Origin: Pseudomonadota bacterium
GTDB lineage: Bacteria; Bdellovibrionota; JAFGOL01
DNA: 6,824 nt
Direction of reading: 5' to 3'
Assembly: GCA_026390535.1 (NCBI GenBank)
Contig: JAPLFT010000297.1
Coordinates: 1-6,824, forward strand
Shown here: positions 1 through 6,560 of the stretch, in pieces
Layout of the letters: every line of letters starts with the position of its first letter
Numbering within the stretch: position 1 is the first letter of the stretch
Made by a program: the position numbers and the translations under genes
Notes under the pieces: generated by a model
What the model was told of the DNA's origin: nothing
Databases searched by the model: none
The model's input: the letters and a program-made list of their open reading frames with translations, nothing else

Positions 1-2
1 TA

Positions 3-587
3 ATATGCTATCTTATCAAATCTCATTATAAAAAAGTCGGTAAGGCGATCAGTAAATTGAATGATACGATCCATGAAACACCGTTGTCCGATGAACATTA
101 TAATAATAACAAACCGGACACCACTAATTTAACAGCCATACAATTGGTAAGCGGTTTTAACAGTCTGGGAATCCATACAATGCTGTCTGTCCTTAGTAAT
201 TTCCCTTGGCTATACAAGAATTTTATATTTATTGGGGTTTCTGTTGTTGATTCAAATTCGTTTAGAGACAAAGAAGAACTGGAAAAACACAGGGTAAAAA
301 CGATAACGGACCTTAATAAATATGTTGAATATGCAAAAAAGTTGGGTATAGCAGCTGAATACATATATCATGTAAGTACGTATGTAATAGAAGCTGCTAC
401 GGATATATGTATACAAACTGCAAAGGAATTCCCTAATTCTACCGTATTTGCGGGAAAACTGATGTTCCAGCAGGAACGCTTTTATCACAAACTTCTTCAT
501 AACGACACGTCGTTTAATATTCAGAAAAACTTACAGCACTATGGCATAACGACGGTAATAATGCCGGTCACTATAGAGTTGGATTAA
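3..587 (+). CDS. APC-family amino acid permease, C-terminal part (5' truncated by window edge)
   Basis: The frame is open from the left edge, at base 3, to TAA at 585-587, giving about 194 residues of a longer protein. A TTG at 57 could be taken as a start, but the codons before it read ICYLIKSHYKKVG and continue smoothly, as expected just after a final membrane helix, so I treat the gene as cut by the window. The rest is hydrophilic and lacks membrane segments. It contains FPWLYKNFIFIGVSVVDS, a Lys/Glu-rich helix, and AKEFPNSTVFAGKLMFQQE followed by a short YHKLLHND stretch. From memory this resembles the cytosolic C-terminal domain of long APC-superfamily amino acid transporters (similar to GLGIHTLL...KNFVFV...FAGKLVFQRE). 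The role would be uptake or exchange of amino acids at the inner membrane; substrate is unknown. It converges on the TSUP gene with no intergenic base. Family call is fairly good, but the transport domain itself is not in view. Confidence 0.72.
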   Translation: MCYLIKSHYKKVGKAISKLNDTIHETPLSDEHYNNNKPDTTNLTAIQLVSGFNSLGIHTMLSVLSNFPWLYKNFIFIGVSVVDSNSFRDKEELEKHRVKTITDLNKYVEYAKKLGIAAEYIYHVSTYVIEAATDICIQTAKEFPNSTVFAGKLMFQQERFYHKLLHNDTSFNIQKNLQHYGITTVIMPVTIELD

Positions 588-1361
588 TTACATCTTCTTT
601 ATGATCAGATATATGAACAGCAACGTGATGGCTATGTATACAAAATGTTGAATTGTTTTATTGCCTTTTTTAATGGCCAGATTACTGCCGACAAGATTGC
701 CGGCGATATTTGCAATAGCCATGAAAAAACCCAGCACATAACTAACACTGCCGGCTGCTATAAATGCTATAAGAGCACCGACGTTGGATGCCAGATTAAA
801 GACCTTTGACGTTGCGCTTGAGTGCAAAAGGCTTATGTTGGCAAAGAGCACCAGGAATACTATTAAAAATGTTCCGGTTCCGGGGCCATAAAATCCGTCG
901 TACATACCTATCACAAAACAAACAGCAGGGATGACTATAATATCCCTTTTTATCTTGAATGTGAATTTTTCACCTCTTTTCAGCAGTACATTGGACAGGA
1001 ACATGAGTATAGTCGCTGGAGGTAGCAGGAATATCAGTATTTTTGTAAGAGTATCGGCAGATATAATGAGAGTTAGTTTTGCACCAAGAAGCGATCCTAT
1101 TAATGCAAAAGGAATTCCCAGCAGTGCTATATACCAGATGATCTTTCCTTTGCGTCCGTAATTTATAGTCGCTAAAGTAGTCCCGCAAGCGGATTGTAAT
1201 TTATTAGTCCCCAGTGCTATATGGGGAGGTAACCCTGATATCAGAAGTGCAGGCAGACTTATCAATCCTCCGCCACCGGCGATGGAATCTATAAAACCGG
1301 CCGCGAACGCGGCAATACACAGAAAAAACAGCGTTAAATAATTTATATCTATAAAATGCAA
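588..1361 (-). CDS. TSUP family (TauE/SafE, YfcA-like) membrane transporter
   Basis: This 257-residue hydrophobic protein has about eight predicted membrane segments and the two-repeat layout of the TSUP (sulfite exporter TauE/SafE) family. Repeat 1 carries GFIDSIAGGGGLISLPALL (22-40) followed by ALGTNKLQS (49-57). Repeat 2 carries GMYDGFYGPGTGTF (152-165) followed by SATSKVFNLASN (182-193). These match E. coli YfcA closely as I recall it, and the length is normal for the family. TSUP members move sulfur-containing or organic anions such as sulfite, sulfoacetate or taurine; the substrate here cannot be read from sequence. The start is TTG at 1361: it is the only conventional start after an in-frame stop about 21 bases upstream, and it lies two bases after the aminotransferase stop. 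The only Shine-Dalgarno-like AGGA (1377-1380) is about 15 bases away, so expression probably relies on translational coupling to rocD. Confidence 0.88.
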   Translation of the reverse strand: MHFIDINYLTLFFLCIAAFAAGFIDSIAGGGGLISLPALLISGLPPHIALGTNKLQSACGTTLATINYGRKGKIIWYIALLGIPFALIGSLLGAKLTLIISADTLTKILIFLLPPATILMFLSNVLLKRGEKFTFKIKRDIIVIPAVCFVIGMYDGFYGPGTGTFLIVFLVLFANISLLHSSATSKVFNLASNVGALIAFIAAGSVSYVLGFFMAIANIAGNLVGSNLAIKKGNKTIQHFVYIAITLLFIYLIIKKM

Positions 1362-1363
1362 AT

Positions 1364-2563
1364 TTATTTTAAAACATCCTTAACATGCTGTACGGCCCAG
1401 TCGATCTCTTCCTTTGTTATAACAAGAGGAGGGGCAAGCCTTATTACATGCTCATGTGTTTCCTTGCAGAGTAATCCTCTTGCCATAAGAGCCTCACAGA
1501 ATTTTCTTGCTCCGCCTGCCTCTTTTTTCAATTCTATCCCGACCAGTAATCCTTTTCCCCTGATCTCTTTTACGTAAGGAGAGTTAAGGTCGCGTAGTTT
1601 TCCCATTAAATACTCGCCCATTTCCTGGGAACGCTGAATGAGATGTTCGTCTTCCAGGACGTCCATTGCGGCAAGAGCGCACTCACAGGCAAGAGGATTT
1701 CCTCCAAATGTGGATCCGTGTTCTCCGGGCGTGAATAATCCAAGTATAGGTTCATCTGCCAGCACCGCACTTATAGGCATTATTCCACCGCCCAATGCTT
1801 TTCCGACTATCAGTATATCCGGACGTACATTCTCCCACATATGGCAGAATAATTTTCCTGTTCTACCCAATCCGGTTTGTATCTCATCAAATGCTGTCAG
1901 TACATTATTTTCTTTGCATATCTTCTGCGCAGCCTCTAAATAACCCTTGGCCGGCATTAATATTCCCGCTTCGCCCTGGATAGGTTCTACTAAAAAAGCA
2001 GCTGTCTTTGGCGTGATCGCTTTCTTTAAAGCTTCAATATCGCCGTAAGGTATTATTTTGAATCCCGGGGTGAAAGGTCCGAAACTATCTCTGTAATCTG
2101 CATCGGATGAGAAAGAAACTATTGTGACTGTTCGACCATGAAAATTATTTGAACAGACTATAATCTCTGCCTCGTATTTTGGTATTTTTTTAACTACATA
2201 AGCCCACTTTCTTATTAATTTTAATGCCGTCTCTACTGCCTCAGCCCCTGAATTCATGGGCAGGACCATGTCGTATTTTGTGAGGTTTGTTATTCTCTCG
2301 CAGAATTGTGCAAGTTTTTCCGCATGGAACGCACGCGAACATAAAGCGATCTTATCCAACTGTTTTTTTGCCCTGTCGACTATTTTTGGATGTCTATGTC
2401 CGTGATTTAAGGCGGAATATGCGCTTAACATATCCATATATTTTTTACCATCCACATCCCAAACCCAAACACCTTCTCCTTTTTCCAATACTATCGGCAG
2501 TGGTTTGTAGTTATGTGCACTGTGCTTATTCATTTTTTCAATGAGGGTATTACTTTTAGTCAT
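1364..2563 (-). CDS. rocD: Ornithine--oxo-acid aminotransferase (class III PLP aminotransferase)
   Basis: The 399-residue protein matches ornithine aminotransferase along its whole length and is of normal size. It would move the delta-amino group of ornithine to 2-oxoglutarate, giving glutamate-5-semialdehyde and linking ornithine/arginine to proline and glutamate. Visible motifs are SAYSALNHGHRHP (47-59), MNSGAEAVETALKL (103-116), NNFHGRT (139-145), GPFTPGF (162-168), EPIQGEAG (193-200), DEIQTGLGRTGK (226-237), VGKALGGG (253-260) and HGSTFGGNPLA (282-292). By spacing with human OAT, K255 is the PLP Schiff-base lysine, D226 and Q229 contact the cofactor, E198 corresponds to Glu235 and R144 to the substrate-carboxylate arginine region. 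AFH (78-80) has His where human OAT has Tyr85, as I recall is usual in bacterial RocD. ATG at 2563 is preceded by AGGAG seven bases upstream. It sits between the HD protein and the TSUP gene in a minus-strand cluster. Related acetylornithine or 4-aminobutyrate aminotransferases are less likely given the SAYSA...GHRHP and FGPFTPGF signatures. Confidence 0.93.
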   Translation of the reverse strand: MTKSNTLIEKMNKHSAHNYKPLPIVLEKGEGVWVWDVDGKKYMDMLSAYSALNHGHRHPKIVDRAKKQLDKIALCSRAFHAEKLAQFCERITNLTKYDMVLPMNSGAEAVETALKLIRKWAYVVKKIPKYEAEIIVCSNNFHGRTVTIVSFSSDADYRDSFGPFTPGFKIIPYGDIEALKKAITPKTAAFLVEPIQGEAGILMPAKGYLEAAQKICKENNVLTAFDEIQTGLGRTGKLFCHMWENVRPDILIVGKALGGGIMPISAVLADEPILGLFTPGEHGSTFGGNPLACECALAAMDVLEDEHLIQRSQEMGEYLMGKLRDLNSPYVKEIRGKGLLVGIELKKEAGGARKFCEALMARGLLCKETHEHVIRLAPPLVITKEEIDWAVQHVKDVLK

Positions 2564-2600
2564 AGATAAACTCCTGAAAGTTAGTTAGTAATCGAGATAA

Positions 2601-2629
2601 TTTCTAACATATAATTTTTTTTATGGCAA
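2601..2629 (-). promoter_or_regulatory. Possible promoter for rocD
   Basis: In the 73-base gap before rocD, the minus strand reads TTGCCA (2629-2624, one mismatch from TTGACA), then a 17-base spacer rich in A and T, then TAGAAA (2606-2601, four of six to TATAAT). A transcript from here would have a leader of roughly 30 bases ahead of the strong AGGAG site. This gap is the longest inside the minus-strand cluster, which makes an internal promoter plausible. AT-rich DNA often gives such matches by chance. Confidence 0.3.
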
Positions 2630-2636
2630 AGACAGT

Positions 2637-3194
2637 TTATAGCCCCAAGTCCGTACTTATTGATTGCATTGCTTCAAGCGCGGTCTTAGCAAATTCATCT
2701 ATGGTCAGGCCAAGTTTTTCACACTCCATTATTACGTCCCTGTTTACTGATGCCGCAAAGGCCTTTTCCTTCATCCTTTTAGTTATTGATTTTGTTTTTA
2801 CGCTTGCCAGTTTTTTATCAGGATATACCAGTGCCGTAGCAGTTATAAGTCCCGTAATAGTTTCCCCGGCCGCCAATGCATAATGGAATTTTGTGTTTCT
2901 ACACGGTGCGTTACTTGCCATTTCATTATGGGCGTTTATAGCGTCTATTATTTCTTTATCCACACTGTTCTCTTTAAGAATGTTCGTACACATTATTCCG
3001 TGTATAGATGGATTGCCCTCAGATATTTCATAATCTACGTCGTGAAGCAATCCAGCTAATCCCCATTCATCTTCATTCTCTCCAAGCCTTCTTGCAAGGG
3101 CACGCAATACTGCCTCACTCGCAAGAGAGTGTTTTATCGTGTTCTGATTCTTTACATGTTTTTTTAATAATTTCAGGGCTGAGTTTCTGTCCAT
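2637..3194 (-). CDS. HD-superfamily metal-dependent hydrolase (COG2316-like)
   Basis: This 185-residue soluble protein has the HD-domain pattern. There is a first His at H22 (IKHSLASEAVLRALARRLGE), the HD pair H51-D52 in GLAGLLHDVDYE, H65 in PSIHG, and H89 in AINAHNE. The C-terminal part, YPDKKLASVKTKSITKR followed by helical KEKAFAASVNRD, matches my memory of the COG2316 'predicted hydrolase, HD superfamily' group, whose length is also about 185. HD proteins are usually phosphohydrolases binding divalent metal; no substrate is established for this group to my knowledge. Relatives as I remember them read AADPLTGLI, whereas this one reads AAGETITGLI (108-116), so the expected late Asp ligand appears to be Glu111. 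ATG at 3194 follows AAGGAG at 5 bases. The gene lies 29 bases after the glycosyltransferase stop and 73 bases before rocD, so it is probably co-transcribed. Confidence 0.82.
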   Translation of the reverse strand: MDRNSALKLLKKHVKNQNTIKHSLASEAVLRALARRLGENEDEWGLAGLLHDVDYEISEGNPSIHGIMCTNILKENSVDKEIIDAINAHNEMASNAPCRNTKFHYALAAGETITGLITATALVYPDKKLASVKTKSITKRMKEKAFAASVNRDVIMECEKLGLTIDEFAKTALEAMQSISTDLGL

Positions 3195-3223
3195 AATATC
3201 TCCTTATTATAATAAATATGTTT

Positions 3224-4264
3224 TTAAATAAGTCGTCTTACAGCGTTATAAACATAGTCATCTTTTATAGCAGTCATACATTCGTTCGTTTTTTTAGGGC
3301 ACTTCATATGACCATGAAGTCCGCACGGCCGGCATTTTACATCATGAGCCTCAACCACCACTGCATCGTCGCTAAAAGGATAATATCCAAGACCTTTTAC
3401 CGTAGGACCAAATATTGAAACAACAGGTACGGCAAATCCCACCGCTATATGCTGTGGTGCACTGTCATTTGTTATGACTAGAGATGCCTTGCTTATCAGG
3501 AACATGAGGTTGGAAATATCCAGTTTATTTGCCTGATTGATTATGCGTTTTCTTAAGTTATCGCTCTTTATTCCGGCTATAATATTTTCTATAAGACCTT
3601 CGTCGTCTTTATCTCCAGTGAAAACGATATCATGATTGTACGTTTTTAGGAGTTTTTCCGCCAGTCTGGTATAAGCTTCTGTACCCCATCTTTTTGTATG
3701 CCACTTTGAACCTGGCGCTATCACGATGAATGGCTCCTTTGATGTTTTATTCAGCTCATCCAGAGAACTTTTAGCCGGTGCGTACAGTTTATATTTGGAA
3801 CTCATGAGCGGTCGTATTTTTTTAAAAGCGGGATCGTAGGTTTCAAGGAGCAAATGATTTTTCAGAACCTCATGAGGACCTTCTCTTTTTACTGTTTTTG
3901 TGAATAGAGAACTTAATGCAGCCTCTTTAAAACCGATCTTTGTTTTTGCCCCTGAGAAAGCAGTAATAATGCATGATCTTAAAGATCTGTGAACACAAAA
4001 CATCACATCCAATTTTAGACGCCTTACCTTTATGATGGCTTTTAGGAGACCAAACAGGTCTTTTTCTGTGCCTCTTTTATCGAATGTCGTTATGGATCGG
4101 ACCCTTTTGTCGTTTTTGAACAGATCCTCGAGCCCATTTTTGATTATAAGGTATATCTCAGCGTCTTTACCATAGAGTTCACCTATCTTACCCACCATGG
4201 ATGAAATTAAGGCGGTATCTCCAAGAAATGCCGTTTGCAAAATGCCAAGTTTCCTCATATACAT
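3224..4264 (-). CDS. waaF: Glycosyltransferase family 9, ADP-heptose:LPS heptosyltransferase-like
   Basis: The 346-residue protein has the two-domain GT-B layout of GT9 heptosyltransferases and normal length. The N-terminal KLGILQTAFLGDTALISSM (5-23) holds the Gly-Asp of the family; D16 corresponds to the catalytic Asp13 of WaaC. The C-terminal domain carries IAPGSKWHTKRW (182-193), where K187 or K191 would contact the donor phosphate, then VFTGDKDD (214-221), ITNDSAPQHIAVG (264-276) and SIFGPT (283-288). The tail KCRPCGLHGHMKCP (310-323) followed by NECM is a cysteine cluster that is also common in WaaF-type proteins. It would add heptose or a related sugar to a cell-surface lipopolysaccharide or glycan, at the inner face of the inner membrane. 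Start is ATG at 4264, or M3 at 4258; neither has a Shine-Dalgarno sequence. It is first in the minus-strand cluster and diverges from the methyltransferase by 8 bases. GT9 family is secure, WaaF-specific activity less so. Confidence 0.8.
   Translation of the reverse strand: MYMRKLGILQTAFLGDTALISSMVGKIGELYGKDAEIYLIIKNGLEDLFKNDKRVRSITTFDKRGTEKDLFGLLKAIIKVRRLKLDVMFCVHRSLRSCIITAFSGAKTKIGFKEAALSSLFTKTVKREGPHEVLKNHLLLETYDPAFKKIRPLMSSKYKLYAPAKSSLDELNKTSKEPFIVIAPGSKWHTKRWGTEAYTRLAEKLLKTYNHDIVFTGDKDDEGLIENIIAGIKSDNLRKRIINQANKLDISNLMFLISKASLVITNDSAPQHIAVGFAVPVVSIFGPTVKGLGYYPFSDDAVVVEAHDVKCRPCGLHGHMKCPKKTNECMTAIKDDYVYNAVRRLI
4235..4263 (+). promoter_or_regulatory. Candidate promoter giving a near-leaderless methyltransferase mRNA
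   Basis: TTGCAA (4235-4240) and TATACA (4258-4263) are separated by exactly 17 bases on the + strand, inside the 5' coding end of the divergent glycosyltransferase. Transcription would begin about base 4270, only about three bases before the ATG at 4273. No Shine-Dalgarno-like sequence precedes that ATG, which fits a leaderless message. Both hexamers match consensus at four of six positions, so support is modest. Confidence 0.35.
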
Positions 4265-4272
4265 GTTAATTA

Positions 4273-5172
4273 ATGCAAAAAATCGAAACTTTCTATAGGA
4301 ATTATGACCTTATTGACTGCGGCAACGGGCGACGCCTTGAAAGGTTTGGCGATTACGTCATAGACCGTCCAGCCCCACAGGCACTCATTGACAGGAAACT
4401 TGACGCCTTTGTATGGCACAGGGCTGATTTCAGGTTTGAAGAGGACAGATGGCTGGATAATAAGGATACTGAAGTCACTGGTGATGTCATATGGGACATA
4501 GAAGTGGCGAATATCTATTTTAAGCTCAGATTGTCCCAAAATGGTCAGCTTGGCATATTCCCGGAACAGTTCATAAACTGGGTTTGGCTGGATGCCGTAA
4601 TAACCGATCATTTGAAAAAACTGGGGACTAAACTCTATAACGAGGAAAAAAAGTTTAACGTCCTTAATACATTTTCTTATACGGGCGGTGCTTCAATGTT
4701 CTGTGCATCAGCCTCTAAAAAGTTTGCATCAGAGATATGTCATGTTGATGGTTCCAAATCATCTGTGAATTGGGCCGGAGAAAATGCAAAGATGAACGGC
4801 CTTAAGAATATAAGATGGATCGTTGATGATGTGATGACATTTATGAAGAGAGAGGTAAAGAGAGAAAAATTCTACGACGGTATAATCCTTGACCCTCCGG
4901 CTTTTGGAAGAGGCAAAAATAAAACATGGACGTTCAATAAAGATCTGCAGGAACTGCTCAGTACCTCAAAATCTTTGATGTCACCGGCGGGGCCATTGTT
5001 TTTTCTAATTAGTTGTCATGACCAGGATATAGAATCAACTGGGCTGAGGGATTTTGTCTCTGATGCCTTAAACATTCCTGAAAGGTTTATGGAAACGGTT
5101 GAACTTAATATACCGTCAAATAGAGGAAATCCTTTACCATGCGGAGTCTGCATAAGATTTAAAAAATCTTGA
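4273..5172 (+). CDS. Class I SAM-dependent methyltransferase (RlmI/COG1092-like)
   Basis: The 299-residue protein has a class I S-adenosylmethionine methyltransferase fold in its C-terminal two thirds. Motif I is VLNTFSYTGGASMF (130-143), the acidic strand end is HVDGSKSSVNWA (157-168), an acidic pair lies at IVDDV (183-187), and motif IV is IILDPPAFGRG (204-214). The N-terminal YDLIDCGNGRRLERFGDYVIDRPAPQA (11-37, quoted in part by key residues D12, G19, R20, E23, G26) and GIFPEQFINWVWL (94-106) are typical of a subgroup of COG1092 SAM methyltransferases near RlmI. The C-terminus reads GNPLPCGVCIRF, where relatives have LPAG...RW. The likely role is RNA base methylation, but the target is not established and cannot be read here. 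ATG at 4273 is the natural start since the family-like N-terminus begins right there, yet there is no ribosome binding site. It is followed 38 bases later by tRNA-Pro on the same strand. Confidence 0.85.
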   Translation: MQKIETFYRNYDLIDCGNGRRLERFGDYVIDRPAPQALIDRKLDAFVWHRADFRFEEDRWLDNKDTEVTGDVIWDIEVANIYFKLRLSQNGQLGIFPEQFINWVWLDAVITDHLKKLGTKLYNEEKKFNVLNTFSYTGGASMFCASASKKFASEICHVDGSKSSVNWAGENAKMNGLKNIRWIVDDVMTFMKREVKREKFYDGIILDPPAFGRGKNKTWTFNKDLQELLSTSKSLMSPAGPLFFLISCHDQDIESTGLRDFVSDALNIPERFMETVELNIPSNRGNPLPCGVCIRFKKS

Positions 5173-5187
5173 ATATGTGAATAAGGT

Positions 5188-5205
5188 ATGTTAAACCCTT
5201 AACGT
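5188..5205 (+). terminator. Small inverted repeat between methyltransferase and tRNA
   Basis: GTTAA (5190-5194) and TTAAC (5199-5203) are perfect complements around the loop ACCC. One G-T wobble and an A-T pair extend the stem to seven pairs (5188-5205), and three T residues follow on the + strand. It lies in the only gap between the methyltransferase stop and the tRNA, so it may end the methyltransferase message or be an operator-like palindrome. The stem is AT-rich and weak. Confidence 0.25.
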
Positions 5206-5210
5206 TTCGT

Positions 5211-5288
5211 CGGGGAGTAGCGCAGCCCGGTTAGCGCATTTGCCTTGGGAGCAAAGGGTCGCTGGTTCAAATCCAGTCTCCCCGACCA
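5211..5288 (+). tRNA. tRNA-Pro, anticodon TGG
   Basis: A complete cloverleaf folds by eye. The acceptor stem is CGGGGAG (5211-5217) with CTCCCCG (5278-5284). After TA comes the D arm GCGC (5220-5223), a 10-base loop AGCCCGGTTA, and GCGC (5234-5237). The anticodon stem is TTTGC (5239-5243) with GCAAA (5251-5255), around the loop CTTGGGA (5244-5250). The anticodon is TGG at 5246-5248, preceded by the invariant T. The variable loop is GGGTC. The T arm is GCTGG, loop TTCAAAT, and CCAGT, with one G-T pair closing the stem. Discriminator A5285 and CCA (5286-5288) are encoded. TGG reads CCA, and by wobble other proline codons. Any promoter would lie in the 38-base gap or upstream. Confidence 0.97.
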
Positions 5289-5303
5289 TTTACCTTAAAA
5301 CCC

Positions 5304-5320
5304 AAGACCAGAGTGGTTTT
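5304..5320. terminator. Possible bidirectional terminator between tRNA-Pro and antiporter
   Basis: AAGACCA (5304-5310) pairs with TGGTTTT (5314-5320) around a GAG triloop, giving seven pairs with one G-T. On the + strand the hairpin ends in TTTT and is followed by a T-rich stretch. On the minus strand it is followed by GGGTTTT. It sits in the 47-base gap where the tRNA and the antiporter gene converge, the expected place for a shared terminator. The T-tract is short, so this is tentative. Confidence 0.33.
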
Positions 5321-5335
5321 GCTGGATTTATCTTT

Positions 5336-6529
5336 CTATTCCTCGTCTATGCCCTCAGCCATCAATTTACGTGTATCCTCACGTTCTAATAAATGAGTCG
5401 GTATAAAGGCAAAGTTCGCTATCAATGTTGGTATAACAGCACTTGCTATCACAGTTGCAACGAGGAAAGAGTATTGGTGTTGTGTTATTATGTTGTGTGA
5501 ATAACCATACAATGCCGATATAGTTCCAAAGGTCAGCCCAGTGGACATTAAGAGTGTGTAATACCATTTTTCTTTTTGTTTCTTTCGGAATATCCCTATA
5601 ACAGGATACAACCCAAAGATTTTTGATAGGACTTTACTGATGAAAAGAATTAGGAATACAAAGGGAGCACTTATTAACGCTGCGACTGAAACAAGTGAAC
5701 CTGCACGAATAAAATAAAATGGTGTTAAGAAGCCTACTGTAAGAGTTCTTAATCTCTTTACCCATAGATGCTCTTTGGAAGCAAACTCAGCTAAAAGCAG
5801 CCCTGCTATATAGGCGGGTAACACTGCTTCACTTCCTGACCATAGCGCCAACGCTCCAAGAGCGAACAATACGAATATAACCCATTTTGACCTTATGGCT
5901 GCTGTTCTGTTTCCATAGATTTTAGTTAATAGGGATGTGGCAAAGGGAAATAAACCTAGTATTAAAACACTTCCAGCGACGAATATCACGGTTTTATAGG
6001 TAAATGGAGCAAAGATTATCCCTAACGCTAATACAGTTCCAAGGTCATTTATGAAGCAAGCACCTAAAATGCCTTTACCGAACTCTGTTTTATTAAAACC
6101 AGTTTCAAGCATTACGGCATAAACAACAGCCATAGACGTTGTTGAGAGTGCTATACCTGCAAGCCAGCTTGCCTGAACGTTCCAATGCAGAATATATCTG
6201 GCAAAAGCAGTGCATCCTAAAAATGGTGCTATAAAGCCCACTGCACCGACGATAACTACTTCTTTCCATTTATATCGTATTACATTAGGGTCAAGCTCTG
6301 CCCCTGCAAGAAAGGTAAGAAGCACAGCCCCTGTTGATGCTAAAAACTGAAGCCACTCAAAATTACTACCAAAAGCATCAGCACCATAGAAATAACCAAC
6401 GATATTCGCTACAATTACACCGACACAAATCTCTACTAGAGCAATAGATACCCTCAGATGATGTGCGATAATCGCAGAGAATACTGCTAGTCCTAACCAT
6501 AATGCAGCAATAATGAAGATTTTTTCCAT
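5336..6529 (-). CDS. CPA-superfamily cation/proton antiporter under a fluoride riboswitch
   Basis: The 397-residue integral membrane protein has about twelve to thirteen predicted helices and the monovalent cation:proton antiporter (NhaP/Kef/NapA-like) fold. Key visible pieces are FLASTGAVLLTFLAGAELD (62-80), GIALSTTSMAVVYAVM (125-140, the unwound helix region), CFINDLGTVLALG (158-170), AVLPAYIAGLLLAEF (235-249) and PFYFIRAGSLVS (270-281). N161-D162 occupies the ion-binding pair and R275 is the conserved basic residue of the later core helix. It ends shortly after the membrane part, with no RCK/TrkA-N domain, so it is not a full-length KefB/C. ATG at 6529 has AGGGG six bases upstream, and that site is inside the switch helix of a fluoride riboswitch. 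CPA and NhaA antiporters are among the gene classes known to follow fluoride riboswitches, so fluoride tolerance is the likely role. Whether it moves fluoride itself or only adjusts protons and sodium is not shown by the sequence. Confidence 0.88.
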   Translation of the reverse strand: MEKIFIIAALWLGLAVFSAIIAHHLRVSIALVEICVGVIVANIVGYFYGADAFGSNFEWLQFLASTGAVLLTFLAGAELDPNVIRYKWKEVVIVGAVGFIAPFLGCTAFARYILHWNVQASWLAGIALSTTSMAVVYAVMLETGFNKTEFGKGILGACFINDLGTVLALGIIFAPFTYKTVIFVAGSVLILGLFPFATSLLTKIYGNRTAAIRSKWVIFVLFALGALALWSGSEAVLPAYIAGLLLAEFASKEHLWVKRLRTLTVGFLTPFYFIRAGSLVSVAALISAPFVFLILFISKVLSKIFGLYPVIGIFRKKQKEKWYYTLLMSTGLTFGTISALYGYSHNIITQHQYSFLVATVIASAVIPTLIANFAFIPTHLLEREDTRKLMAEGIDEE

Positions 6530-6534
6530 TTTAG

Positions 6535-6560
6535 ACCCCTATAAGTTTTGATATAGGAGT
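6535..6560 (-). promoter_or_regulatory. Riboswitch expression platform: helix masking the antiporter ribosome binding site
   Basis: On the minus strand ACTCCTATA (6560-6552) can pair with TATAGGGGT (6543-6535) around the 8-base loop TCAAAACT, making nine consecutive pairs with one G-T wobble. The second arm contains the AGGGG ribosome binding site (6540-6536) for the ATG at 6529. The first arm contains ACTCC, the same strand that closes the aptamer pseudoknot. The two pairings exclude each other. Fluoride binding should therefore free the site and turn translation on. No T-tract follows, arguing against a transcription terminator mechanism. Confidence 0.75.

Noticed and set aside
98..500. Minus-strand open frames inside the permease fragment and many + strand frames inside the minus-strand genes
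   Set aside because: They lie opposite well-supported coding sequence and have no recognisable domains or ribosome binding sites, so they are shadow frames.
1364..2563. Acetylornithine aminotransferase (argD) or 4-aminobutyrate aminotransferase
   Set aside because: The SAYSALNHGHRHP, AFH and FGPFTPGF segments are those of ornithine aminotransferase, and no arginine biosynthesis gene is nearby.
5336..6529. Horizontal transfer of the antiporter judged from codon use
   Set aside because: The first ~80 codons avoid ATA for isoleucine, unlike the TSUP gene, but ATA is used freely further along the antiporter, so a hand count gives no clear difference.
5336..6529. KefB/KefC glutathione-gated potassium efflux protein
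   Set aside because: There is no C-terminal RCK/TrkA-N nucleotide-binding domain, the ion-site pair is Asn-Asp, and the upstream riboswitch senses fluoride.
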